A stretch of DNA of 64,000 nt from Candidatus Falkowbacteria bacterium S5_I03 (GTDB lineage: Bacteria > Patescibacteriota > Patescibacteriia > Patescibacteriales > UBA12465). Of this stretch, positions 8,199-18,044 are shown in pieces. A model generated the notes under the pieces. It did no database searches and had not been told where the DNA came from. It was given only the letters and a program-made list of their open reading frames with translations. Each line of letters starts with the position of its first letter. Positions within the stretch are counted from its first letter, which is position 1. The position numbers and the translations under genes were made by a program. The DNA is taken from NCBI GenBank assembly GCA_019248265.1, contig JAEHGX010000001.1:90794-154793 (forward strand). Reading direction: 5' to 3'.

Positions 8199-9635
8199 AT
8201 GAAAATTCCCGAATATGTTGTTGAAACCATTGACGCCCTGAAACAAGGGCGTTTTGAAGCTTATATCGTAGGCGGCTGCGTACGGGATTTTTTAATGGGG
8301 AAAGAACCGAAAGATTGGGATGTTACGACTAATGCTAAACCGGAAGAAATTTTGAAAATATTTGCTGACGCTAAATATGAAAATGATTTTGGAACGGTAC
8401 TTTTGCCTATTCGGGAGAAAGAAATAGTAATTGATGTTTTAGAAATAACTACTTATCGCAGCGAACAAGGATATTCTGACCGTCGTCATCCGGATGAAGT
8501 TCGTTTTGAAGAAAAATTGGATAAAGATTTGGAGCGCCGCGATTTTACGATTAACGCGCTTGCGCTTGATCCGGCGAATCCCGAAGAAGTCGTAGATTAT
8601 TTTGGTGGTCGTAAAGATATTAAGGCAAAAATTATCCGCGCAGTCGGTGAGCCCTCAGATAGATTTAAAGAGGACGCCTTGCGGATGTTGCGCGCCGTGC
8701 GCTTTAGCGCTCAATTAGGCTTTGAATTAGAACCAAAAACTCAGAGAGGAATTTTAAAGTTAGCCGGGAGTTTGAAATTTGTTTCTAAAGAAAGAATCAA
8801 GGACGAGATGATAAAAATTTTGGCTTCCGATCGTCCTTACGAAGGGATAATGCTGCTTCATGATTGTAAATTATTGCAATATATCTTGCCGGAATTAGAG
8901 CAGGGAGTTGATGTTAAACAGGATAGACATCACATTTATAATGTTTTTAAGCACAATGCTTTAGCGCTCAAACATTGTCCCAGCAAAGAATGGCAGGTTA
9001 GATTTGCTGCCTTGCTTCATGACGTCGCCAAACCGAAAACTCGAAAGATTATCAATAATGTTGCCACTTTCTATAATCATGAATATCTAGGGGCGAAAAT
9101 GACCGATAAAATCATGACACGCTTAAAATTTTCTAATGACGATCGTTTGCGCGTGGTTAATCTGGTCAAAAACCACATGTTTTATTATAATGTAGGAGAG
9201 GTAAGCGCCGCCTCGGTCAGGCGTTTGATTGTTAAAGTCGGCCGGGAAAATCTTAAAGATTTAATTGATTTGCGTATTGCCGACAGACTCGGTTCCGGCA
9301 CGCCTAAGGCCATGCCTTATAAATTGCGCCATTTGCAGTACATGATGGAGAAGGTGCAGAATGATCCGATTTCTGTTAAAATGTTAAAAATAAATGGTGA
9401 TGATTTAATGAAGGTTTTGGGAATCGCTCCCGGACCGAAGATTGGCGCGATTTTAGATGTTTTGTTAAGCGAAGTAATTGAAGATCCGGAGTTGAATGAA
9501 GCAAAAATACTCACGGCTCACGCTAAAGATTTGGATAAATTAAATCTGGAAGAATTAAGAGCTAAAGCCAAAGAAATTATTGAAGAAAAAAGACAGGAAG
9601 AAGACCGAGATATTAAAAAGCAATATAAAGTTTAA
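8199..9635 (+). CDS. cca: CCA tRNA nucleotidyltransferase with HD domain
   Basis: This protein adds or repairs the 3' CCA of tRNAs. The class II nucleotidyltransferase core has GGCVRD at 25-30 and the metal-binding pair Asp39/Asp41 in DWDVTT. The family motifs RRDFTINALA and EDALRMLRAVRFSAQL follow. An HD phosphohydrolase domain with LLHDVAKP lies in the middle and a charged helical tail at the end. It starts 2 bp after hydA. The gene is needed here because tRNA-Gln and tRNA-Leu(CAA) in this window lack an encoded CCA. Confidence 0.95.
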   Translation: MKIPEYVVETIDALKQGRFEAYIVGGCVRDFLMGKEPKDWDVTTNAKPEEILKIFADAKYENDFGTVLLPIREKEIVIDVLEITTYRSEQGYSDRRHPDEVRFEEKLDKDLERRDFTINALALDPANPEEVVDYFGGRKDIKAKIIRAVGEPSDRFKEDALRMLRAVRFSAQLGFELEPKTQRGILKLAGSLKFVSKERIKDEMIKILASDRPYEGIMLLHDCKLLQYILPELEQGVDVKQDRHHIYNVFKHNALALKHCPSKEWQVRFAALLHDVAKPKTRKIINNVATFYNHEYLGAKMTDKIMTRLKFSNDDRLRVVNLVKNHMFYYNVGEVSAASVRRLIVKVGRENLKDLIDLRIADRLGSGTPKAMPYKLRHLQYMMEKVQNDPISVKMLKINGDDLMKVLGIAPGPKIGAILDVLLSEVIEDPELNEAKILTAHAKDLDKLNLEELRAKAKEIIEEKRQEEDRDIKKQYKV

Positions 9636-9649
9636 TAATTAAATAAAGT

Positions 9650-10384
9650 ATGAAAAAAATTCTATTTTTTTTGGGGCTGCTTATTTTAGCCGCTTCGTTA
9701 TCGGCTTGCTCGACTAAAACTCAACAGGCTGAGGAAAATAAGTCGCCGAACGAAGGTTTGGAGGCCAATGTTATTAATAATTCAACTAATAATGACACTG
9801 TTGTTTTGAGTGAGCCGCCGGCTATCAGTCCGGAGACTATCAAGGAGCCAGTAGTCACTAATCCTATGAGAACTTTAAACAACCACTTAGATTTAGCGGC
9901 GGAGTATTCCCAGGCGGTTATTAAAACCAGCTTAGGCAACATTACCGTTAAATTTTATAGTGCTGATTCGCCGATTACGGTTAATAATTTTATGAATCTG
10001 GCCCAACAAGGATTTTATAATGGAACTAAATTCCATCGAGTGATTAAGGATTTTATGATTCAAGGCGGCGATCCAAACAGTAAAAACCCTGATACCAATC
10101 TCTATGGCACGGGCGGTCCCGGTTATAAGTTCGCCGATGAATTTAATTCTCATAAGTTAGTTGCCGGTTCTTTGGCGATGGCTAATTCCGGAGCGGATAC
10201 TAACGGTTCCCAATTCTTTATTGTTACCGCCGATGAAACTCCTTGGCTTGATGGCAAGCATGTAAATTTCGGAGAAGTTGTTAGCGGCATGGATGTTGTT
10301 AAAAAGATTGAGGCTTTAGAAACCGGCGAGCGCGATATCCCGACCGAAGCGGTAATTGTTACCTCAATTGAACTTAAGAAATAA
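9650..10384 (+). CDS. Cyclophilin-type peptidyl-prolyl isomerase lipoprotein
   Basis: The signal peptide ends in a lipobox (LSAC, lipidated Cys20), so the protein should be anchored on the outer face of the membrane. A linker rich in Asn/Glu/Thr follows to about residue 85, then a cyclophilin domain with FHRVIKDFMIQGGDP and the later motif SQFFIVTADETPWLDGKH. It would catalyse proline isomerisation on exported proteins. It lies 14 bp after cca and is followed by a strong terminator. Confidence 0.93.
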   Translation: MKKILFFLGLLILAASLSACSTKTQQAEENKSPNEGLEANVINNSTNNDTVVLSEPPAISPETIKEPVVTNPMRTLNNHLDLAAEYSQAVIKTSLGNITVKFYSADSPITVNNFMNLAQQGFYNGTKFHRVIKDFMIQGGDPNSKNPDTNLYGTGGPGYKFADEFNSHKLVAGSLAMANSGADTNGSQFFIVTADETPWLDGKHVNFGEVVSGMDVVKKIEALETGERDIPTEAVIVTSIELKK

Positions 10385-10404
10385 TCAAAATATTTGATAT
10401 TAAG

Positions 10405-10437
10405 TAAAAAATCGCGGTTTAGAACCGCGGTTTTTTG
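10405..10437 (+). terminator. Intrinsic terminator after the cyclophilin gene
   Basis: Stem CGCGGTT/AACCGCG (10413-10419 and 10423-10429) with a 3-nt loop and a T6 run. It closes the unit that begins at gapA or the hydrogenase genes. Confidence 0.92.
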
Positions 10438-10450
10438 TTGGGTTTTTTAT

Positions 10451-10479
10451 TTGACTTAAAACAATTTTTCTGTTAATAT
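10451..10479 (+). promoter_or_regulatory. Promoter of guaB-purA
   Basis: TTGACT (10451-10456), a 17-bp spacer, then TAATAT (10474-10479), with TGT ahead of the -10. It would give a leader of about 60 nt before guaB. Confidence 0.7.
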
Positions 10480-10547
10480 TTCCTGAATTATAAAATTCAA
10501 ATTTTTTAAAGTTATTTAACAATTTATAAACCAAAAAATTACAGATT

Positions 10548-12080
10548 ATGAATCAGACAGGTAAATTTGACAATGTCGCAGCTTGCGACAGATTTTTTCA
10601 GGCTCGCATTAATGAAGATTTTTATCTTACTTTTGATGATGTAATTCTCCGGCCGGGATATTCGGAAGTATTGCCGCATCAGGCTAATCTGGAGTCGCGC
10701 TTTTCGCGTAACATCAGATTACTTATGCCGGTTGTGAGTTCTCCTATGGATACCGTGACTGGTTCCAGAATGGCTATTGCCATGGCAATGAACGGTGGAC
10801 TGGGAATAATTCATAGAGGCTTTGATCCAGAAACGCAAGCTTCTCATGTTTCTAAAGTAAAGCATCGTTTGAATGCTTTCATTACCGATCCAATATGCGT
10901 TAAGCCGGAAGAAAAAGTGGCTGATGTTTTAAGAATGTTGGCCGCTAAAGATTATGGCTTTACTTCTTTGCCGGTTGTGAATTCTTCTGGAATTACGGTC
11001 GCTGTTGTTACTGGGGATGATTTCCGGTTTTGTGTTGATAAAGAGAAGGACTTAATATCCGACATTATGTCTAGTAAACTTATCAGCGGTACGCCCGGCA
11101 TGAAAATCACCGATGTCTATAAAGTATTACGCAGATATCGAAAAAAGATTTTGCCAATACTTAATCCAGATGGCACCCTCAATGGTATTTATACCTTGTC
11201 GGATGTAGAAAGAATTGTCGCTGACAATACTGAGAATTTAAATCTGGACTCTAAGGGAACTCTTTTTGTCGGGGCGGCTGTTGGAGTTAATCCTGAGGAA
11301 CGCGAACGCGCCCATCTATTAGCGCTTAAAGGCGTTAATGTGTTTGTAGTTGATACTGCTCACGGTCATTCTAAGGGAGTGATTGAGATGGTTAAATATC
11401 TCAAGCATGAATATCCAGAAATTGACGTAGTCGCCGGCAATATCTCACAGGCTCAAGCCGCTAAAGACTTACTCAAAGCGGGGGCTGATGGCTTACGTAT
11501 CGGACAGGGTCCAGGGTCTATTTGCACTACCAGGGTTGTTTCTGGTTTTGGCGCAGCCCAGCTATCAGCTATTTATGAATGTTCCTACGCTGTTCGCAGC
11601 TCCGGAATTCCTATTTGTGCTGATGGCGGAATTCGATATTCCGGGGACATCACCAAGGCAATAGCTGCCGGAGCTGACAATGTTATGCTCGGCAGTTTGT
11701 TGGCTGCAACTTTGGAATCTCCCGGTGAAGTCAGAACAGAAAATGGAGTATCAGTTAAAGATTATCGGGGAATGGGTTCGCTGGAAGCAATGGACGAAAA
11801 TAAAAGTTCAGCTGAACGCTATGGCCAATCGCCAGAAAATAAGGGGAAGTTCGTTCCCGAAGGCGTTGTCGGCACCGTTCAGTATAAAGGAACTGTTTTT
11901 GATGTTCTGTTCCAACTTATGGGCGGCTTGCGTTCCGGTATGGGTTATGGCGGCGCTAAAGATATTCCGACATTGAAAAAGATAGCGGAATTTGCTTTAA
12001 TCTCCCCGGCTGGCGGGAATGAATCACATCCACATGATTTACAGAGTATCAAAGATGCTCCTAATTATCATGGACGTTAA
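10548..12080 (+). CDS. guaB: Inosine-5'-monophosphate dehydrogenase
   Basis: Oxidises IMP to XMP with NAD, the first step towards GMP. The TIM-barrel starts with [20 protein letters not shown] pair is inserted at about 120-235. The catalytic loop GPGSICTTR contains the active-site Cys, and the flap region ends in [10 protein letters not shown]. At 510 residues it is slightly longer than usual, with a short N-terminal extension. Its own promoter and its pairing with purA make a compact IMP-branch unit. guaA and purB are not in the window. Confidence 0.96.
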   Translation: MNQTGKFDNVAACDRFFQARINEDFYLTFDDVILRPGYSEVLPHQANLESRFSRNIRLLMPVVSSPMDTVTGSRMAIAMAMNGGLGIIHRGFDPETQASHVSKVKHRLNAFITDPICVKPEEKVADVLRMLAAKDYGFTSLPVVNSSGITVAVVTGDDFRFCVDKEKDLISDIMSSKLISGTPGMKITDVYKVLRRYRKKILPILNPDGTLNGIYTLSDVERIVADNTENLNLDSKGTLFVGAAVGVNPEERERAHLLALKGVNVFVVDTAHGHSKGVIEMVKYLKHEYPEIDVVAGNISQAQAAKDLLKAGADGLRIGQGPGSICTTRVVSGFGAAQLSAIYECSYAVRSSGIPICADGGIRYSGDITKAIAAGADNVMLGSLLAATLESPGEVRTENGVSVKDYRGMGSLEAMDENKSSAERYGQSPENKGKFVPEGVVGTVQYKGTVFDVLFQLMGGLRSGMGYGGAKDIPTLKKIAEFALISPAGGNESHPHDLQSIKDAPNYHGR

Positions 12081-12106
12081 TTAAAAACCAAAAAAAACTG
12101 TAAAAA

Positions 12107-13657
12107 ATGAAAAAAGAAAGCATTGAATACCTAATTCAGGAATTTCTCAAAAGTTATTTCGGTTGGGAATTTTCTCTTAAGAAAAGAGTACTTGCCTTTT
12201 TATGTCTCCAGTTCGGAGATTCAGGCAAAGGGAAATTTTCAAACTTGTTTGCCAGGTGGGCAAAAGTGATTGTTCGCCCCAGTGGCGGTGATAATTCTGG
12301 ACACACCAGTGAGTATAAAGGACAGGAAGTCGTTACCCACTTAGTTCCTTCAGGAATTTTTTTCCCCGACAAAATAAATATTATCGGGAGTGACACGGTC
12401 GTTAATCCGGAGTCACTTTTGAAAGAGATTTATTATTTAAAGAGCCTGGGTGTTACTTTCCATAATTTCTTTATCTCTTTACGAGCTAATTTAATTTTAC
12501 CGTCTCATCTTATTCTTGATGGGCTTGGTGAAAATAAAGCAGGAAAAGGAAGAATTGGGACAACGCGGAAAGGTATCGGCCCTTGTTATGCTGATCACAC
12601 TGCTCGTCGGGGCCTGGTTATGAACCATCTCTTAAATCCGGAAATTTTTCGGAGTAAGTTAAGGGCATTGCTTAATTATCATGAGCAAGTCATAAGCGGC
12701 ATGGGTTGTGGTTATGAGGCTCGACAAATGTTGGAAAAAATCAATCCCGATTACGTTAATAGCATCGGCGAAGATGGTTTATTTAATGCTGATAATATCG
12801 CGGACGCCTATTTGGCTTTTGGCACAGAATTAGCAGGATTTATCAAAAATACCGATAAGATGATTAGAGGGTTTTTGGGTAAAGAGAATATTGCTTTGGA
12901 GGGTGCTCAAGGGATTATGCTCGATGTTGATTATGGCACTGGTCAATTTGTCACTTCCTCTCATTGCACTCCGGCAGGAATGGCAAAAGGTGCTGGCTTA
13001 AGAGAATGCGATATTGATGCCTCCTTTGGTATTATAAAGGGGTTTTATATGACCAGGGTTGGTAAAGGGCCATTTCCTACAGAGCTTGGAGGAGCTGATT
13101 CTGAAATCTGGTGTAATGAAAATGGTTCCAAGGCAAAAGAACTTGAAGGATATGCTGATGCCACAATCTTTGATCCTGATCCGTTTATCCAAGGAGTCGC
13201 TTTACGGCGTCATGCCCATGAATATGGGGCAAGCACTGGACGCCCACGGAGAATCGGTTGGGCAGATTTACCAATGTTGCGGTACGCTTTAGAAGTAACC
13301 GGAGTTCAACATTTGATTTTAACGCGGTTAGATATTCTGACTGGAGTTAAGACCATTAATCTTTGTCATTCCTATGAATATGATGGGCCTGATTATACTT
13401 ATGGAGAAAAGATTTTCCAAAAGGGAATGATAATTGATGAAGCCATCCCTGATCCGGAGTTTTTGGAAAATTGTAAACCAGTCTATAAAGAATTCGCCGG
13501 TTGGGAAACTGATATTCGAGGTTTAACTGATGACACAAAATTGCCGGTACAATTAACCAAAATTACGCGTTATATTGACGCCGCCATCGACCATCGGGCC
13601 CGCATTGCCATTATTTCTACCGGTCCTGGGCCGGAAGAAACTATGTTTATGCCATAA
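12107..13657 (+). CDS. purA: Adenylosuccinate synthetase, divergent
   Basis: Condenses IMP and aspartate using GTP on the route to AMP. Recognisable motifs include THLVPSGI, GTTRKGIGPCYADHTARRG, EGAQG, TRVGKGPFPTEL, STGRPRRIGWAD and LTRLDIL. At 516 residues it exceeds the usual 425-450 because of a roughly 25-residue N-terminal extension and insertions. The P-loop reads GDSGKGK (37-43) instead of GDEGKGK, keeping the catalytic Asp38, and the next motif reads GGDNSGHT instead of GGHNAGHT, keeping His66. It follows guaB by 26 bp, so the two IMP-branch enzymes are probably co-transcribed. Confidence 0.93.
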   Translation: MKKESIEYLIQEFLKSYFGWEFSLKKRVLAFLCLQFGDSGKGKFSNLFARWAKVIVRPSGGDNSGHTSEYKGQEVVTHLVPSGIFFPDKINIIGSDTVVNPESLLKEIYYLKSLGVTFHNFFISLRANLILPSHLILDGLGENKAGKGRIGTTRKGIGPCYADHTARRGLVMNHLLNPEIFRSKLRALLNYHEQVISGMGCGYEARQMLEKINPDYVNSIGEDGLFNADNIADAYLAFGTELAGFIKNTDKMIRGFLGKENIALEGAQGIMLDVDYGTGQFVTSSHCTPAGMAKGAGLRECDIDASFGIIKGFYMTRVGKGPFPTELGGADSEIWCNENGSKAKELEGYADATIFDPDPFIQGVALRRHAHEYGASTGRPRRIGWADLPMLRYALEVTGVQHLILTRLDILTGVKTINLCHSYEYDGPDYTYGEKIFQKGMIIDEAIPDPEFLENCKPVYKEFAGWETDIRGLTDDTKLPVQLTKITRYIDAAIDHRARIAIISTGPGPEETMFMP

Positions 13658-13689
13658 GGCATTTATAAAATTGTTCATTTAATATTTTA

Positions 13690-13720
13690 GAGCCGGTAGC
13701 CACAAGCTGCCGGTTTTTTA
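13690..13720 (+). terminator. Intrinsic terminator after purA
   Basis: Stem CCGGTAGC/GCTGCCGG (13693-13700 and 13706-13713, one G-U pair) followed by T6. Confidence 0.9.
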
Positions 13721-13819
13721 TTTGGGGTTTAGGATATTTTTAGTCTCGGATTAAGGGGTTGGTGTTATATTATTGGGGCTGGTTATTATGGTCAGCAATA
13801 AATAATTAATTTTTGTGTT

Positions 13820-14713
13820 ATGAAAAAAATTAAGACCACCTTTTTAAAATTAGGGCAATTATTTAAAAGAGTCTTTAAGCGAAAATCAAAAATGTTTCAG
13901 ATTTTTAAAACCCGTCCTTGGTTATTTATTTTTCCAAGCTTCGTAATTTTGATTATTGTTTATCTTTTAAGTGCGCTCCTCTTAATTAGCCCAGCGCGTA
14001 TAAAATTATCAGAATTTAAAGAAAATATTGAAGCCGCCGGTCCCTGTCACGAAGAATGCTTATTAGCCAGGAAGCAATTAAAAGATGAACTGGCTGCTTA
14101 TTTTAAACAGAATAAAAAATTTCAAAAAGAAGTTGAAAAACTATTTTTAGCGGATAACGTCAATGAAGACTTTGCGTCCTCTTTAACTTTCAAAAAAGAG
14201 TTGTTGGATATTATTGCTATGGTTAAAGGTGTCGGAAATCCACCAGATTTTATCGCTGATTATTTTTTAAGAGTAAACGCAAATGCGGAATTAAAAGCGG
14301 AAATAATTAAGTTATTTCTCGCTTCAGCCGCCAGCCCCGATTTAGCGGATTATTATTTTTCAGTTTTGAATAGTCCAGAAACAATCGTGGTTAAGACAGA
14401 AGCAGTTAAGGCGCTCAGCGGGATGTCTAACAAAAGCAACTATTTTAAAGTTGAAAGTATCGCTCAACTCAAGGCATTAATTTTAGAGAGTGATGAGCCG
14501 CTCAGTTTAAAAGCCGATTTCATTTTTTTGCTCGCTGATTTTTATGAATTTTTTCCAGCTGAAACCGAATTGGCATTAAGTGAAATATTGAAATATTCTT
14601 CACAAAATGTAGTTAAGGTCTTTACTGCCGACGCTTTAAAAAATTTAGGTTTTACCGGGATTGAAGTGCCAAGCGTCACTGAGGCCGAATGGGCTGAGTA
14701 TTTTAATAATTAA
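13820..14713 (+). CDS. Single-TM protein with alpha-helical repeats, function unknown
   Basis: I do not recognise a family. A basic N-terminus (about 1-30) precedes one TM segment (about 32-54); the remaining 240 residues are outside or periplasm-like and predicted helical, with HEAT-like pairs of amphipathic helices. Two Cys in CHEEC lie just after the membrane. It ends 14 bp before the next large secreted protein, suggesting the two work together at the surface. Confidence 0.6.
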   Translation: MKKIKTTFLKLGQLFKRVFKRKSKMFQIFKTRPWLFIFPSFVILIIVYLLSALLLISPARIKLSEFKENIEAAGPCHEECLLARKQLKDELAAYFKQNKKFQKEVEKLFLADNVNEDFASSLTFKKELLDIIAMVKGVGNPPDFIADYFLRVNANAELKAEIIKLFLASAASPDLADYYFSVLNSPETIVVKTEAVKALSGMSNKSNYFKVESIAQLKALILESDEPLSLKADFIFLLADFYEFFPAETELALSEILKYSSQNVVKVFTADALKNLGFTGIEVPSVTEAEWAEYFNN

Positions 14714-14727
14714 TTTAATTTAAAAAT

Positions 14728-17700
14728 ATGAGAATAAAAATAATTTTTAAAATTCTGGTGCCAGTAATAACTATTTTAGTGTTTTCCAAATCAGCCTTAG
14801 CACTTACCCCGGGTGCTTTAGTTTATCGGACTTCCAGCGATGGGAAAATGTATGGCTATAGCAGTAATTCCTTATTGGAAATCAGCGAGAAGGGAGTCTT
14901 GGAACATATTAATTCCGGACATGTGGGTATTTATGTTGGTAAAGAAAATGGCGAAGACTATATTGTTGAAGCTCTCGCTGGCGGAATAGTAAAAACGCCA
15001 GCGCGCTATTTTGTTAATGACGCTAACCAAGAAAAATTATTGGGCGCTAAATTGCCGCTTCAAGCAACTCCTTTGGAATTGGCCAAAGCCGTTAAAATTG
15101 CTAATAATTTGGTGGGTAAAAAATTAGGTTATGATTTTGATTTTAAAATTCAAAAAGGGCCGGGTGATGGAGATTGGACTTGCGTCGGTCTAACGGAAAA
15201 AGTTTATGAAAGCGCTAATGTTTCCAATCCTAATAATCTGGGTTCTTTAGAATATGACCCTAGTTATTATGCTATTGATATTACCCCCGACGGTTTTGAT
15301 AATCGCAGCTTTGTCGGTAATGAGGGCGATTGTTTTTCTCGTTCCGTAGAATTTTCTAAAATTGCCGCCCGTCGCGAATTACGTTTGCCATTGCCTGAAA
15401 TTGTGGGTTTTAATGCCGGTCTTGAATATGCCGGCGAGCGTTATTTCTTTTTACCGTATACACAGTTTGTCCAGTCATCGTTACGCGATGAGATTGTCGA
15501 TATTAATCTAAAAACTTTTTTCGATGATGAAAGAATACGAGGTAAAGTTCCGACTAACTCTTTAATTTTGCGTTGGAGTCTGATTAATAATCCGATTTCT
15601 TCGTTTAAAATAATTGCTTCGGAAATCGGTGGCGCCCTTATTAGCTTAAAAGAAAAAATATTCGGCGCTGCCGACTCCGAGGCCATTGTTTTAAATGATA
15701 ACGTAATGGATGGAAATAATCAGCCTTTAGCTAATTTAGAAATTACTGATAATGTTAATCATTTTCCGCTTATAAATATTAACACGGCGGCCGATTCTGG
15801 GATAAGCACCGAAGAGCCATTATCGAACGATGTTGGCGTTACTGATCTTAAGGTGGGCGGTATTAATATGAGTTATAATGCTAATACTGAGTCAGAAATA
15901 AATCAAGATAATAAGGAAGCCCTGAACGCTAAAGTTGCCACAGCTTCAATATCTTTAGCAGAAGTAATCCCCGAATTATCATCATCAACTGCCAAAATAA
16001 TCGCTGCTGCTAAAATTAGTAGCAGCTCAGCAGTGAATAATCAGGCACTCGGAACTTCTAACAACCTAAGTTCCGGCGTTTCTAAAATAGTTGCCGGTGT
16101 TAAGTTGGCGACAAATAATACCGGCAATCAAGCTTCAGTTGAAACCCCCTCGTCCTATAAACCGCTCGCCCTCATCAGCAAAATTTACAGTACGGATAAT
16201 AACGATTTTGTGGAATTATATAATCCGACAGATTATGATTTTGATTTGGCCGAAGCCGGTTTTCGTCTAGAGCGTGCCAAGACTGCAGCTGACCCTAGTT
16301 TAATAATGAGAATTGGCAATGCGAGCGACGGTCTTTATCCTGGCGGCACAGTTATTAAGGCTAAAGGGTATTATTTAATTGTTAGGGACGATGCTAATAG
16401 TTTTTATAAAAACATGGCAGACGCCGTTGCCTCGCGGACTGAATTTAGTTGGACTGCCAGTGGTTATACAGTTTATCTTGGCAAAGGAGCAATTAGTTCT
16501 AGCGCTGATGAAGACATTATTGACGCGGTCGGTTTTGGCGCCGCTACTTATTTTCGCGGTTCAGCTCCGGCGCCTAAAATTGAGGATAATTATGTTTTAA
16601 ATCGGATTTATGAATATCATGATAATTCAAAAGATTTTAATTTAATTGTTTCTAATGATCCAGGTATAAGCTGGGACGAAGGAGATTCTGATCAGGGAAA
16701 TAATTCTGGTAATGGCTCTAATCAAAATTCTGATTCTTTGGGTTTGTTCGTCGCCTCGGCGCCTTTAGTTTCCGAAGGAATCACTAATTTATGGCATTTT
16801 TCAGAATGTTATGGCGAACAAATATTTTCGGTAGGAAAGTTTGATTGCGCGCTTACTGTTGGTGAAAATTTGCCAAAATTTAAAATAAGTTTAAATCCTG
16901 AAACAAATCTTAATCAGTTTTCTTTAAATTTTCATTATCGAGGGGCTAAAGTGGGGTTAATTTCGCCGGAACTAAGACTCAAATTAAGTAATCCTGATGG
17001 TCAATTATTAGACTTATTGTTATCAGAGGGAATGTTGCAAATTGAAGGTTTGCCTAATTCTGATTGGCGTTATTCTTTGCCGTCGATGTTTGCCAGTGAT
17101 TCTTGGCATCATTTTAGTTTGACGATAAATCAAGCTAGCGGTTATTGGGCCGTTAATATTGACGGTCAGGAAATCATTCGAGAAGAGTTGGCACAAACGC
17201 TCGCTAATAATTTTTCCAATTTAGAAATAAGCGGTTCAGCCGGCGGCACGTTGATTGATGAACTTGCTTTTTGGAATCGCAGTTTAGAATCTTCAGAAAT
17301 TGCCGTTAATTCTTTGGCGAACGCGCCGTTTAGTCCGGTAACCGCTCGCGTTAATCAAGTCGCGCCGGTTTTAAAATATTTTTGGGATTTTAATGAAGGG
17401 TATGAGTTGGTTAATGAGGGCGGAGGCTTGGAGGCAATTGATGAAATCGCCGGCCTTAAATTAAAATTGCCGGAGAACTCCTTTGTTTGGCGCACCGCTG
17501 ATAACACCGGGATTATTAATACTTGGGGAAAAGATATTGCTGTCAATTTGCCGACGGCACTTGATTCCAAGGATTTATCTTTGGCTTTCTGGTGGCGTAG
17601 CCAGTTGGAGCCTAATGAGGGGCGCTCGGTTATTTCTTTGAGCAAATCGGGCAATGAAAAAATTGGTTTAGTCCCTGATCCGTTTCGGCACGCCTTCTTC

Positions 17701-17997
17701 TTTAATAATAATTACGGAATTTTTAGTGAAGGTTATGATGTTGACATTCCTCATGATGCCAAATGGCATCACTTAGCCCTAACTTTTGATTCCTATCGCT
17801 ATCAGTTAAAATTTTTTGTTGATGGCCAGGAAAAGCGTTCTTTACCTTACTTTTGGATAAAAGAAGGAGATGCTCCGAATCGCCTGGAAATAAGAAATGA
17901 ACTCAATAGTATCGAGTTGGACGATTTAAGCCTCTGGGAGGGGGCTTTAAGACCTACACAGATAGAAAACATCTATAATCAGACTAAAATTGAGTAA
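14728..17997 (+). CDS. Secreted multidomain protein: C92-like peptidase, lamin-tail and two LamG domains
   Basis: A signal peptide (1-25, ending near SALA) precedes a permuted papain-fold domain of the YiiX/C92 type (about 27-170): the His lies in SGHVGIYVG and the Cys follows in CVGLTEKVYE, the order expected of permuted NlpC/P60 enzymes. A low-complexity Ala/Ser/Asn linker follows, then a lamin-tail domain (about 476-611, with FVELYNPTDYDFDL), then two LamG/concanavalin-like domains (about 687-870 and 884-1085, each with WHHFSLTI or WHHLALTF). It is probably surface-attached, able to hydrolyse an amide or ester bond and to bind glycans; the substrate is unknown. Confidence 0.78.
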   Translation: MRIKIIFKILVPVITILVFSKSALALTPGALVYRTSSDGKMYGYSSNSLLEISEKGVLEHINSGHVGIYVGKENGEDYIVEALAGGIVKTPARYFVNDANQEKLLGAKLPLQATPLELAKAVKIANNLVGKKLGYDFDFKIQKGPGDGDWTCVGLTEKVYESANVSNPNNLGSLEYDPSYYAIDITPDGFDNRSFVGNEGDCFSRSVEFSKIAARRELRLPLPEIVGFNAGLEYAGERYFFLPYTQFVQSSLRDEIVDINLKTFFDDERIRGKVPTNSLILRWSLINNPISSFKIIASEIGGALISLKEKIFGAADSEAIVLNDNVMDGNNQPLANLEITDNVNHFPLININTAADSGISTEEPLSNDVGVTDLKVGGINMSYNANTESEINQDNKEALNAKVATASISLAEVIPELSSSTAKIIAAAKISSSSAVNNQALGTSNNLSSGVSKIVAGVKLATNNTGNQASVETPSSYKPLALISKIYSTDNNDFVELYNPTDYDFDLAEAGFRLERAKTAADPSLIMRIGNASDGLYPGGTVIKAKGYYLIVRDDANSFYKNMADAVASRTEFSWTASGYTVYLGKGAISSSADEDIIDAVGFGAATYFRGSAPAPKIEDNYVLNRIYEYHDNSKDFNLIVSNDPGISWDEGDSDQGNNSGNGSNQNSDSLGLFVASAPLVSEGITNLWHFSECYGEQIFSVGKFDCALTVGENLPKFKISLNPETNLNQFSLNFHYRGAKVGLISPELRLKLSNPDGQLLDLLLSEGMLQIEGLPNSDWRYSLPSMFASDSWHHFSLTINQASGYWAVNIDGQEIIREELAQTLANNFSNLEISGSAGGTLIDELAFWNRSLESSEIAVNSLANAPFSPVTARVNQVAPVLKYFWDFNEGYELVNEGGGLEAIDEIAGLKLKLPENSFVWRTADNTGIINTWGKDIAVNLPTALDSKDLSLAFWWRSQLEPNEGRSVISLSKSGNEKIGLVPDPFRHAFFFNNNYGIFSEGYDVDIPHDAKWHHLALTFDSYRYQLKFFVDGQEKRSLPYFWIKEGDAPNRLEIRNELNSIELDDLSLWEGALRPTQIENIYNQTKIE

Positions 17998-18009
17998 TGG
18001 CAGTGGTCC

Positions 18010-18038
18010 TTGCCTTTTTTGGCTTTTTATTGTAATAT
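18010..18038 (+). promoter_or_regulatory. Promoter of RNase P RNA
   Basis: TTGCCT (18010-18015), 17 bp, then TAATAT (18033-18038). The start site would fall 6-8 bp downstream, exactly at the 5' strand of helix P1. Confidence 0.65.
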
Positions 18039-18044
18039 TTAGGG

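Noticed and set aside
12107-13657. PurZ-type enzyme for diaminopurine DNA
   Set aside because: As I recall, PurZ changes the catalytic Asp of the P-loop, which is intact here (Asp38), and the gene sits beside guaB in a normal housekeeping setting.
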